DNA from: Methyloradius palustris
GTDB taxonomy: Bacteria; Pseudomonadota; Gammaproteobacteria; Burkholderiales; Methylophilaceae
Length of the DNA: 64,000 bases
NCBI RefSeq assembly: GCF_019703875.1
Contig: NZ_AP024110.1
Location: 1,922,001 to 1,986,000, forward strand
Direction: 5' to 3'
Under the pieces are notes generated by a model. It saw only the letters and a list, made by a program, of their open reading frames with translations. It was not told the origin of the DNA and ran no database searches. This document shows, piece by piece, positions 17,210 to 24,220 of the stretch; positions within the stretch are counted from its first letter, which is position 1; each line of letters opens with the position of its first letter. The position numbers were made by a program, and so were the translations under genes.

Positions 17210-18307
17210 ATGAAAAAAACTGTTACGTTTGACCACCATCACCAACCTAAAGTCGGCATTTTGCTGGCTAATCTTGGTACGCCTGATGCGCCTACTGGGC
17301 CCGCCTTGCGCCGCTATCTGAAACAGTTCTTGAGTGACAGGCGTGTGGTTGAGATTCCACGTGCCATTTGGTGGCTAATCTTAAATGGCATCATTTTAAA
17401 TCTGCGCCCGAAAAAATCCGCCGAAAAGTACGCCCAAGTTTGGACGAAAGAAGGCTCGCCATTACTCGTTCACGCACAAAAACAAGCTAAATTGCTGCAA
17501 GGCTTTTTAAGCCAGCGCGTTGCTTCACCTTATGCAGTTGAGCTTGGCATGAGCTATGGCAACCCATCGATGGAATCCGCGATTGAAAAACTGGCAGCAC
17601 AACAATGCAATCGTATTCTGGTGTTCCCGCTCTATCCGCAATATGCTGCGAGTAGCACCGCCTCTGCATTTGATGCTGTCTGGCGTGTGCTGCTCAAAAC
17701 ACGCAACATGCCCGCAGTGCGTACTATTCGTAATTATCACGACCACCCCGCCTACATTGCGGCACTTGCTAAAAGCGTACATGACTATTGGTTTGTGAAT
17801 GGACGCCCAGAAAAACTGATCATGAGTTTTCACGGTGTGCCCCGTTACACGCTAGATAAAGGCGACCCCTATCATTGCGAGTGCCACAAAACTGGACGCT
17901 TGCTGGCGGAGGCTTTAGGCCTGACCAAAGACCAATACATGGTATGCTTTCAATCCCGCTTTGGTAAAGCTGAATGGCTCAAACCTTACCTCGCACCTAC
18001 GTTGGACGAATTAGGCAAACAGAAAGTGAAACGTATCGATGTGATTTGCCCCGGTTTTTCCAGCGACTGCCTTGAAACACTAGAAGAAATCGCCATGGAA
18101 GGCAAAGCCAGCTTTCTGCAAAACGGTGGTGGTGAGTTCCATTACATCCCGGCCTTGAATGAGCGTGAAGACTGGATCCATGCCATGTGTGATATAGCGC
18201 TGGAAAACCTGCAAGGATGGATAAGCAAGGATTGGGATGCAAATGCTGCAAAACTGACAGCGGAACAGACTAAAGCACGCGCAATCTCTCTAGGCGCGAA
18301 AAGCTAG
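17210..18307 (+). CDS. hemH: Ferrochelatase
   Basis: Inserts ferrous iron into protoporphyrin IX, the last step of heme synthesis. Motifs: GILLANLGTPDAPTGPALRRYL at the N-terminus (family start), the metal-site His in MSFHGVPRYTLDKGDPY (about 203-219) and the conserved Glu in CPGFSSDCLETLEEI (about 280-294). The protein is 365 residues, normal for proteobacterial HemH, with an N-terminal His-rich HHH stretch. The gene follows the PilZ gene and precedes the heptose operon by 45 bases. Confidence 0.97.
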   Translation: MKKTVTFDHHHQPKVGILLANLGTPDAPTGPALRRYLKQFLSDRRVVEIPRAIWWLILNGIILNLRPKKSAEKYAQVWTKEGSPLLVHAQKQAKLLQGFLSQRVASPYAVELGMSYGNPSMESAIEKLAAQQCNRILVFPLYPQYAASSTASAFDAVWRVLLKTRNMPAVRTIRNYHDHPAYIAALAKSVHDYWFVNGRPEKLIMSFHGVPRYTLDKGDPYHCECHKTGRLLAEALGLTKDQYMVCFQSRFGKAEWLKPYLAPTLDELGKQKVKRIDVICPGFSSDCLETLEEIAMEGKASFLQNGGGEFHYIPALNEREDWIHAMCDIALENLQGWISKDWDANAAKLTAEQTKARAISLGAKS

Positions 18308-18352
18308 GCAGTTTGTTATACTAGACGGCTCAATTATCAAGCATAAAAACAC

Positions 18353-19333
18353 ATGATTGTTATCACTGGCGGCGCAGGCATGATAGGTAGCATCATCGCC
18401 TGGCACCTCAATACTATCCTTGGACGTGAAGACATTGTGATTGTCGATCGCTTCACCCATACCGAACAATGGCAGAACCTGTGCCACCGTCGTTACGCCA
18501 ACTATCTGGATAAAGACGAATTGCTGCCTTGGCTTGCCACCGCCAAAGATGTAGAAGCGGTCATTCATATGGGCGCTATCAGCGCGACTACTGAACGCGA
18601 CTTTAATAAATTGGTGCAGGAAAATATCCGCTACAGCCAGCATTTATGGGCTTGGTGCGCAGAAAACAAGGTGCCCTTTATTTACGCCAGTTCAGCCGCT
18701 ACCTATGGCGGCGGCGAACATGGCTATGAAGATGACGAAACCAAAACCTATACCCTGCGTCCATTGAATGGCTACGGCTATTCCAAGCAGTTTTTTGATC
18801 AATGGGCACTGACCCAGGTCAAAGCTGGCTTCGCATCGCCACCGCAATGGCAAGGCTTCAAGTTCTTCAATGTCTACGGCCCTAACGAATACCACAAAGA
18901 ACGCATGGCCAGTGTGGCCTTGCATAGTTTTAAGCAGTTTACGGAACATGGGACGGTCAAACTGTTCAAGAGCAACCGTGCAGACTACGCTGACGGCATG
19001 CAACTACGCGACTTTGTCTATGTGAAAGATGCCGCGGCGATTGTCGTGCATTTCCTCATCAACAAAGCCGCTTCTGGCATCTACAACATTGGCACAGGCA
19101 AGGCACGCGCTTTCAAGGATCTAGCCACAGCCGTGATGTCCAGCATGAGCAAAACACCATCCATCACCTATATCGACATGCCGCAAGATCTGGATGGCAA
19201 ATACCAATACTTCACCGAAGCCAGCATGCAAAAACTACGCGCAGCTGGTTATACCCAGCCCTTCCACAGCTTGGAAGACGGCGTGTGTGATTATGTGCAA
19301 AATTACCTGATGCAAGCCGACCCTTATTGCTAA
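18353..19333 (+). CDS. hldD: ADP-L-glycero-D-manno-heptose 6-epimerase
   Basis: Epimerises ADP-D-glycero-D-manno-heptose to the L,D form used in the LPS inner core. It is a short-chain dehydrogenase with the nucleotide motif ITGGAGMIGSIIAWHLN (about 3-19), the acidic pair IVDRF, and the catalytic YGYSK (Tyr/Lys near 141-145). The 326-residue length fits the family. It opens a same-strand run with gmhA, hldE and waaF, which together supply and transfer heptose. Confidence 0.96.
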   Translation: MIVITGGAGMIGSIIAWHLNTILGREDIVIVDRFTHTEQWQNLCHRRYANYLDKDELLPWLATAKDVEAVIHMGAISATTERDFNKLVQENIRYSQHLWAWCAENKVPFIYASSAATYGGGEHGYEDDETKTYTLRPLNGYGYSKQFFDQWALTQVKAGFASPPQWQGFKFFNVYGPNEYHKERMASVALHSFKQFTEHGTVKLFKSNRADYADGMQLRDFVYVKDAAAIVVHFLINKAASGIYNIGTGKARAFKDLATAVMSSMSKTPSITYIDMPQDLDGKYQYFTEASMQKLRAAGYTQPFHSLEDGVCDYVQNYLMQADPYC

Positions 19334-19363
19334 TCGGCCAGACAACACAAAGGCACTATTACT

Positions 19364-19927
19364 ATGACTAATATCGAAAACCTATCCTCTGCCCTGGCAG
19401 AACATCAAAACGTGATGAGCAAGCTCACTGCCCTGCTGCCGCAAATCGCAGCCGTGGCTAATGAAATGCGTGCCTGCCTCAAACGTGGCGGCAAGATTCT
19501 GCTGATGGGTAATGGCGGCAGCGCAGCCGATTCACAGCATATCGCCGCCGAGATTGTAGGCCGCTACAAGAAAGAACGCCGTGGCCTGCCTTCTATTGCG
19601 TTAACCACAGATACTTCTATCATTACCTCAGTTGGTAATGATTTTGGGTTTGAGTTTATTTTCTCGCGCCAGGTTGAAGCACTTTGCACGCCATTAGACT
19701 TAGTCATAGGCCTCACCACTTCAGGCAATAGCCCCAACGTGGTTCGTGCGATTGAGACTGCTAAAGAAATTGGCGCTACAACCGTCGGCATGACTGGTGG
19801 CACAGGTGGCAAGCTAGCAGTTTTATGTGATTTCTGTCTGATCATGCCATCCAGTGATACCCCCCGGATTCAAGAAGCGCATATCTTCGTCGGCCATAGC
19901 TTGTGTGAATTACTGGAGGCAGATTAA
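19364..19927 (+). CDS. gmhA: Sedoheptulose-7-phosphate isomerase (phosphoheptose isomerase)
   Basis: First committed step to ADP-heptose: sedoheptulose-7-phosphate to D-glycero-D-manno-heptose-7-phosphate. SIS fold with GNGGSAADSQHIAAEIVGRY (about 50-69; His and Glu bind zinc), TSGNSPNV (about 120-127), and the C-terminal EAHIFVGHSLCE with the second metal-binding His pair. The length of 187 is normal. The stop lies 2 bases before the hldE ATG. Confidence 0.96.
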   Translation: MTNIENLSSALAEHQNVMSKLTALLPQIAAVANEMRACLKRGGKILLMGNGGSAADSQHIAAEIVGRYKKERRGLPSIALTTDTSIITSVGNDFGFEFIFSRQVEALCTPLDLVIGLTTSGNSPNVVRAIETAKEIGATTVGMTGGTGGKLAVLCDFCLIMPSSDTPRIQEAHIFVGHSLCELLEAD

Positions 19928-19929
19928 GC

Positions 19930-21396
19930 ATGACGCAGTCGCTACTGGAAGTCGTTCGTAACGAATTCCCAAGAAAAGACAAATGGGCGTTGGTGATCGG
20001 CGACCTCATGCTAGACCGCTACCTGATAGGCGAAGTTGAGCGTATTTCGCCCGAAGCGCCAGTGCCTATCGTGCTGCTGAATAACCAGAATGAACGTGCT
20101 GGCGGCGCTGCAAATGTCGCGGCCAATCTGTCCAAACTTGGCATCCCTACCCGCATTGCAGGCTGTGTTGGGCAGGATAATGACGGCAAAACTCTGAACA
20201 GTATGCTGGCCGATATTGGGATTGCGACTACCGGGGTGTTAAGTTCTGTCTATCGCCCTACCATCACCAAAACCCGTATTCTCGGCGGTCATCAGCAAAT
20301 GATGCGGCTAGACCAGGAAAGCCGTAGTGCTTTTAGTGCTGAAGAATCCCAAGCGCTGTCCAAACTCATTACCGCGCAAATCAATGACCGACCTGCCATG
20401 GTGATTCTGTCTGACTATGCAAAAGGCGTATTAAGTGTATCCATTTGCCAAGCCGCAATTGAGCTATGCAAATCACTGAATATCCCCGTCTTGGTTGATC
20501 CCAAAGGTCGCGACTTCAGCAAATATAAAGGCGCAACCGCGCTCACACCAAACAAGAAAGAGACCGCTGAAGCATGCGGTGTCAGCGCTAAAGACAACAC
20601 AGCACTACTGGCAGAAGCGGCAAAACTGCGCATTGAACTAGGGCTGGAGTTTTTAGCTGTCACGCGCGGTGAAGAAGGTATCAGCCTGATAGATGCTGAA
20701 CAAATACGCCATGTTGCTGCGACAGCGCGGCAGGTATTTGATGTCTCTGGTGCTGGCGATACAGTCATCTCCACCTTGGCAGCAGGTCTCATACATGGCT
20801 TGAGCCACCATGAGGCTTTGGAGTTAGCGAACATCGCAGCTGGCATTGTGGTTGGCAAAGTTGGCACCGTACCGATTACCCGTGAAGAATTGCTTAACGA
20901 ACTTGTCATTCAAAGCTCTGCGGTGCAAGCAGACAAGGTATGTGACCTTGAGAACCTGAAAATACGCGTGAATGTCTGGCGGGCCAATGGTCAAACGATT
21001 GCATTCACCAACGGCTGTTTTGATTTGCTGCACGCAGGCCACGTAACTTATCTTGAAGCTGCCCGTAAAACTGCTGATCGCCTTGTGCTGGGCTTGAACA
21101 CCGATCGCTCAGTGAGCGCGCTCAAAGGACCTACACGCCCAGTGGTACAGGAGAAAGACCGAGCTCGTGTACTGGCAGCGCTTGAGGCGGTTGATGCCGT
21201 GGTACTGTTTGATGAAGATACGCCATTAGACCTGATCAAGGCCATCCACCCTGATGTGATTATCAAAGGTAGTGATTACACTGAAGAACAAGTGGTCGGC
21301 GGCGCAGAAGTGAAATCATGGGGCGGAAAAGTTGCTTTGATCCCTATCGTGCCAGGACGCAGCACCAGTAGCATCATCGAAAAACTAGCGTCCTAG
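19930..21396 (+). CDS. hldE: Bifunctional heptose-7-phosphate kinase / heptose-1-phosphate adenylyltransferase
   Basis: Two enzymes in one chain for ADP-heptose synthesis. Residues about 1-330 form a PfkB/ribokinase-type kinase, with GGAANVAANLSKLG (about 57-70) and the catalytic DVSGAGDTVISTLAAG (about 269-284). Residues about 350-488 form a nucleotidyltransferase with FTNGCFDLLHAGHVTYLEAA (HxGH motif) and the KGSDYTEEQVVGGAEV stretch. The 488-residue length shows that the domains are fused as in E. coli, not split as hldA/hldC. It overlaps functionally with gmhA directly upstream; the D,D-heptose-bisphosphate phosphatase gmhB is not in this window. Confidence 0.96.
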   Translation: MTQSLLEVVRNEFPRKDKWALVIGDLMLDRYLIGEVERISPEAPVPIVLLNNQNERAGGAANVAANLSKLGIPTRIAGCVGQDNDGKTLNSMLADIGIATTGVLSSVYRPTITKTRILGGHQQMMRLDQESRSAFSAEESQALSKLITAQINDRPAMVILSDYAKGVLSVSICQAAIELCKSLNIPVLVDPKGRDFSKYKGATALTPNKKETAEACGVSAKDNTALLAEAAKLRIELGLEFLAVTRGEEGISLIDAEQIRHVAATARQVFDVSGAGDTVISTLAAGLIHGLSHHEALELANIAAGIVVGKVGTVPITREELLNELVIQSSAVQADKVCDLENLKIRVNVWRANGQTIAFTNGCFDLLHAGHVTYLEAARKTADRLVLGLNTDRSVSALKGPTRPVVQEKDRARVLAALEAVDAVVLFDEDTPLDLIKAIHPDVIIKGSDYTEEQVVGGAEVKSWGGKVALIPIVPGRSTSSIIEKLAS

Positions 21397-21411
21397 TCCG
21401 TTTAATCTCAT

Positions 21412-22419
21412 ATGTCCGCGCCAAAAATCCTGATCTTCGGCCCAGCATGGGTAGGCGACATGGTGCTGGCGCAAAGCCTGTTCAAGGTTTTGAAAGCCAA
21501 ACACCCTGACTGCATTATTGATGTAGCAGCCCCTGCTTGGACGATGCCCTTACTCGAGCGCATGCCAGAGGTTAATCAAGGTATCGTACTATCCTTTAAG
21601 CATGGCGAATTGGCATTGTGGCAACGCATACAGTTTGGTCGTACCCTGAAAAATCAGGGTTATAGCCAAGCCATCCTTCTTACCAATTCATTCAAATCTG
21701 GCATCATCCCTTTTGCGGCTGGCATCCCTCGGCGCACCAGCTTCCTCGGTGAAATGCGCTATGGGCTAATCAATGACATACGCCCTTTGGATAAAACCAG
21801 GCTGGTACGCACGGTTGACCGCTTTGTGGCTCTGGGACTGGATAAAGGTGTAACAATCGCTGAGATTCCCAACCCAACGCTGATTGCCGATAAAACCAAA
21901 GCACTACAGGCACTGGAAAAGCTGAATGCGCCTGCGCAAGGTAAAATTCTTGGTCTGTGTCCGGGTGCTGAATATGGCGAAGCCAAACGCTGGCCAGCCG
22001 AATATTATGCCGAAGTAGCGAACGAAGCCCTCAACAAGGGCTGGCAAGTCTGGCTATTCGGCTCTGAAAAAGACATGCCAGTCACTGCGCAAATCAATCA
22101 ACTAACTCAAAATAAGTGTCTCGATCTTGGCGGCAAAACAAAGCTAGGCGAGGCCATAGACCTGATGTCTTTATGCCATACTGTCATCAGCAATGACTCT
22201 GGCCTGATGCACATTGCCGCCGCACTTAATAAGCCTTTAGTAGCCATCTATGGCTCATCTGACCCCCACCATACCCCACCGATGAGTGCGAAAACCACTG
22301 TGTTTTATCTTGGTCTGAAATGCAGTCCGTGCTTTGAGAGAGTTTGCCCGCTAGGTCATCTAAACTGCTTGCGAGAAATAAAGCCCGAGCAGTTAAGCAA
22401 TGTACTGTCCCGCAATTAA
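21412..22419 (+). CDS. waaF: ADP-heptose:LPS heptosyltransferase II
   Basis: GT9-family glycosyltransferase that adds the second heptose to the LPS inner core at the cytoplasmic face. N-terminal KILIFGPAWVGDMVLAQSLF (family start), central GLCPGAEYGEAKRWPAEYYAEV (sugar-nucleotide region, about 182-203), and the acceptor/donor motif ISNDSGLMHIAAAL (about 261-274) followed by YGSSDPHHTPP. The length of 335 is standard. It is the last gene of the heptose run. The transposon-like element starts 20 bases after its stop codon. Confidence 0.94.
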   Translation: MSAPKILIFGPAWVGDMVLAQSLFKVLKAKHPDCIIDVAAPAWTMPLLERMPEVNQGIVLSFKHGELALWQRIQFGRTLKNQGYSQAILLTNSFKSGIIPFAAGIPRRTSFLGEMRYGLINDIRPLDKTRLVRTVDRFVALGLDKGVTIAEIPNPTLIADKTKALQALEKLNAPAQGKILGLCPGAEYGEAKRWPAEYYAEVANEALNKGWQVWLFGSEKDMPVTAQINQLTQNKCLDLGGKTKLGEAIDLMSLCHTVISNDSGLMHIAAALNKPLVAIYGSSDPHHTPPMSAKTTVFYLGLKCSPCFERVCPLGHLNCLREIKPEQLSNVLSRN

Positions 22420-22450
22420 GTCTTTCCAGAACAAAATGTGTGGGCGCAGT

Positions 22451-22551
22451 CATAAGCTGCAAGTGTCAAGATATGAGAATCAACAACTTACAAATCCTCG
22501 CTCCGCTATAACTTGCAAGTAGAGCATGGAATCTACGCATATGTTGCAAGC
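22451..22551 (-). repeat. Left-end array: three spaced 14-bp transposase-site-like motifs
   Basis: CATAAGCTGCAAGT (22451-22464), TATAACTTGCAAGT (22507-22520, 11 of 14 matching) and CATATGTTGCAAGC (22538-22551, 11 of 14). The core TTGCAAGT/CTGCAAGT is shared. They all point the same way and opposite to the right-end copies. The uneven spacing contrasts with the tight right end. Function as TnsB-like binding sites is inferred from this layout. Confidence 0.7.
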
Positions 22552-22577
22552 AGCTGAAAGCCGCGTCCAGACTAGCT

Positions 22578-22901
22578 CTAATCGATTGATATATTAGTAG
22601 ATAGAGCAGAATGTGAATAGTCTATGCACTGAAGGATATTCGTGGATAGATTTTTAGTAGCAGGTAACCAACGAGCGACATCTCTCGTAAGAGCAAATTT
22701 TCCACGGCGATTCTCAATTGCAAAAACTTTCACTGGCAATAACCCACGTGAATTTGCCTGACGAAAAGCTTGACCATTGGTAAACCCCATCACTTTAAAT
22801 AAATCTCCCCCACCTATTAAGCTGCCATATCGACGTTCTAAATCTTGGAAAAGAGACTCCTCTAAATCTTTCAATTCTGAATTTTGTAGATTTACGGTCA
22901 T
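22578..22901 (-). CDS. Small putative DNA-binding protein, mini-element gene A
   Basis: 107 residues, no family recognised with confidence. The centre reads IGGGDLFKVMGFTNGQAFRQ (about 29-48), then RGLLPVKVF and RRGKFALTRDVARWL. This looks like a short winged-helix/MerR- or AlpA/excisionase-like module: helix-turn-helix, beta wing, and a final DVAxWL helix. AGGAG lies 9 bases before the ATG. It points toward the left end of the element and stops 26 bases before the innermost left motif. It is divergent from gene B, so it may regulate the shared 98-base promoter region. Base composition is A+T-richer than the flanking housekeeping genes. Confidence 0.6.
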   Translation of the reverse strand: MTVNLQNSELKDLEESLFQDLERRYGSLIGGGDLFKVMGFTNGQAFRQANSRGLLPVKVFAIENRRGKFALTRDVARWLPATKNLSTNILQCIDYSHSALSTNISID

Positions 22902-22913
22902 TCCTAATTGCTC

Positions 22914-22930
22914 CTAGTCAACTCTAGTCA
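22914..22930. promoter_or_regulatory. 7-bp direct repeat, possible operator between element genes
   Basis: CTAGTCA occurs twice with starts 10 bases apart, one helical turn, just upstream of the gene A ribosome-binding site. This spacing suits binding of a small regulator to one DNA face. Gene A itself is a candidate. There is no direct proof. Confidence 0.35.
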
Positions 22931-22999
22931 CAATATGAAATATTTCCTTTATTGGCAATATGGCGTAATAATTGGATTATTTCGACCCATCTGACTGCT

Positions 23000-23809
23000 A
23001 TGGAAAATATAAATCGTGGGAGGCCAAAACGCACAGATTTGGATAGGTTTCAAGTTCTTGCTTGGTATAAAGCAATAGATATAAGAAGTGGTGGACTGAA
23101 ACCGCCAACTTTGGAGCGCATGTTTCTAAGTGAAAGGGTAAAGATCAATCAGGGAATTATCACAAGGCCTAATCTATTCGATTGCTATAGGGCAGGAACC
23201 ATGAATCCGAGAAACAGTGATAAACGAAAAAATAGTTTCAATTTAATTAAAAGAGTGGAATCTAAATTCAACGGAACAGAAATTTGGCTTTTTCACCCCA
23301 TATGGCGTTTTATGGATTCAAAACCTATTTCTTTACAATCTATCCATGAAATATTGGTAGACCATCAAATTAACAGTTTTGATAAGTTCTTTATCAATAC
23401 AGATGCCGAAAACGCACAATACAAACGAATTGCTTGGACATCGGTAGAAGACATTAAGGAAATCTCGACAGAAAACTCTATTGACGCATTTATATTTCTT
23501 CTTGGATTAATGCGAGAGGCAGAAATTAGGTTACAAATGATAGAACATAGCCACGCTTGCCATGGACTCAGAAAATTGGCACCTGTAATTGCTATATGCC
23601 CAGAACTAAAAGATATTGCTGGAGAAATACTAGATTACCTTGAGTTAAATCATTTTTCAGTCACCTACACTACTTTTCTTGGTTCTGAGTTATTTCTATC
23701 TAAAACTTGGAGAGATATCCATCCGCTATTATCAAATTTGTACACCAAATCGAACAACCTTTCTTTTAAAAGAAAACCTTTACTAGACAGCCATAAATCC
23801 AATATCTAG
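23000..23809 (+). CDS. Unrecognised 269-residue protein, mini-element gene B
   Basis: No family recognised. The frame can start at TTG 22952 (285 residues), but I prefer the ATG giving MENINRGRPKRTDLDRFQVL. Visible pieces are a basic N-terminus (GRPKR), a stretch NLFDCYRAGTMNPRN, then LIKRVESKFNGTEIWLFHPIW, and a helical C-terminal half with HACHGLRKL near 190-198. No transmembrane segment, signal peptide, zinc-finger pair or DDE/tyrosine/serine recombinase signature is seen, and nothing like TniQ/TnsD. It ends 15 bases before the right-end motifs, filling the element. It is A+T-rich, unlike waaF and feoA. It could be cargo (for example defence or regulation) or an accessory transposition factor. 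Confidence 0.65.
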   Translation: MENINRGRPKRTDLDRFQVLAWYKAIDIRSGGLKPPTLERMFLSERVKINQGIITRPNLFDCYRAGTMNPRNSDKRKNSFNLIKRVESKFNGTEIWLFHPIWRFMDSKPISLQSIHEILVDHQINSFDKFFINTDAENAQYKRIAWTSVEDIKEISTENSIDAFIFLLGLMREAEIRLQMIEHSHACHGLRKLAPVIAICPELKDIAGEILDYLELNHFSVTYTTFLGSELFLSKTWRDIHPLLSNLYTKSNNLSFKRKPLLDSHKSNI

Positions 23810-23824
23810 CCTTAATAGTAAGTG

Positions 23825-23881
23825 ACTTGCAACTTATGAGGTGCTAACTTGCAGCTTATGGGGGCAAACTTGAAGCTTATG
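23825..23881 (+). repeat. Right-end array: three tandem 14-bp transposase-site-like motifs
   Basis: ACTTGCAACTTATG (23825-23838), ACTTGCAGCTTATG (23847-23860) and ACTTGAAGCTTATG (23868-23881), with starts 22 and 21 bases apart. The middle copy is the exact reverse complement of the outermost left-end motif. Twelve bases later the element ends in ACA. This close packing resembles the Tn7 right end. Confidence 0.75.
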
Positions 23882-23956
23882 GTCTCCGCAACAAAATGCC
23901 AGAAAACAGACTCATGTTTCAGACTCAATAAATGATTCCTTTTTATGCAGTTTATG

Positions 23957-23982
23957 TATAATTAAGAACTATTATCATTTAC
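23957..23982 (+). promoter_or_regulatory. feoAB promoter -10 and overlapping Fur box
   Basis: TATAAT at 23957-23962, followed by AAGAACTATTATCATTTAC (23964-23982), which matches 12 of 19 bases of the classic Fur box. Fur bound here would block initiation of feoA. I see no convincing -35. Confidence 0.6.
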
Positions 23983-23995
23983 ATACGTAACCCAT

Positions 23996-24220
23996 ATGAT
24001 TCATCTCTCAAGTTTACGACCTGGCGAATTTGCCACTATCCAAGCCATAGATGCTGAAGATACTTTGTCGCAGCGTTTAGCTGCACTTGGCTTTCGTATC
24101 GGCAAAAAAATTGAGTTGATTCGCCGTGCGAGCTTTAACGGTCCCATGCATGTACGTATCGGCACTACAGACGTTATCCTGCGCAGTTCTGAAGCCGCAC
24201 TGATCCACATTTCCCAGTAA
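23996..24220 (+). CDS. feoA: Ferrous iron transport protein A
   Basis: Small SH3-like cytoplasmic protein (74 residues) that supports FeoB. It begins MIHLSSLRPGEFATIQAI, continues with LSQRLAALGFRIGKKIELIRRA, typical of FeoA, and ends in the usual LRSSEAALIHI stretch. Its stop overlaps the feoB ATG (TAATG), indicating translational coupling. A Fur-box-like site lies just upstream. Confidence 0.94.
   Translation: MIHLSSLRPGEFATIQAIDAEDTLSQRLAALGFRIGKKIELIRRASFNGPMHVRIGTTDVILRSSEAALIHISQ

Larger units (their letters stand above)
22439..23893. mobile_element. 1455-bp Tn7-type mini-transposon without a transposase
   Basis: The left end reads TGTGGGCGCAGT then CATAAGCTGCAAGT. The right end, read inward, is TGTTGCGGAGAC then CATAAGCTTCAAGT; 18 of 26 positions match, and TGT is 12 bases from the motif on both sides. 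The pentamer AAATG flanks both ends directly (22434-22438 and 23894-23898), as expected for the 5-bp duplication made by TnsB-class transposases. The flanks in fact share ACAAAATG, but only the 5-bp reading gives symmetric ends. The left end has three spaced motif copies and the right end three tandem ones, the asymmetry known for Tn7; the first eight left bases equal those I recall for Tn7. It holds two genes and no tns/tni gene, so mobilisation must come in trans or be lost. Confidence 0.8.

Noticed and set aside
22436..22441. Alternative 8-bp duplication ACAAAATG for the mini-element
   Set aside because: With 8 bp the two ends would be unequal (12 against 9 bases to the first motif) and the ACA terminus would be lost. 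The 5-bp reading gives symmetric TGT/ACA ends.
23825..23881. Three tandem ~21-bp repeats considered as a CRISPR array or plasmid iterons
   Set aside because: The repeats are only 14 bp with 7-8-base gaps, no spacer-length units and no cas genes. Their inverted counterparts at 22451-22551 and the flanking TGT/ACA ends and duplication fit transposon ends better.
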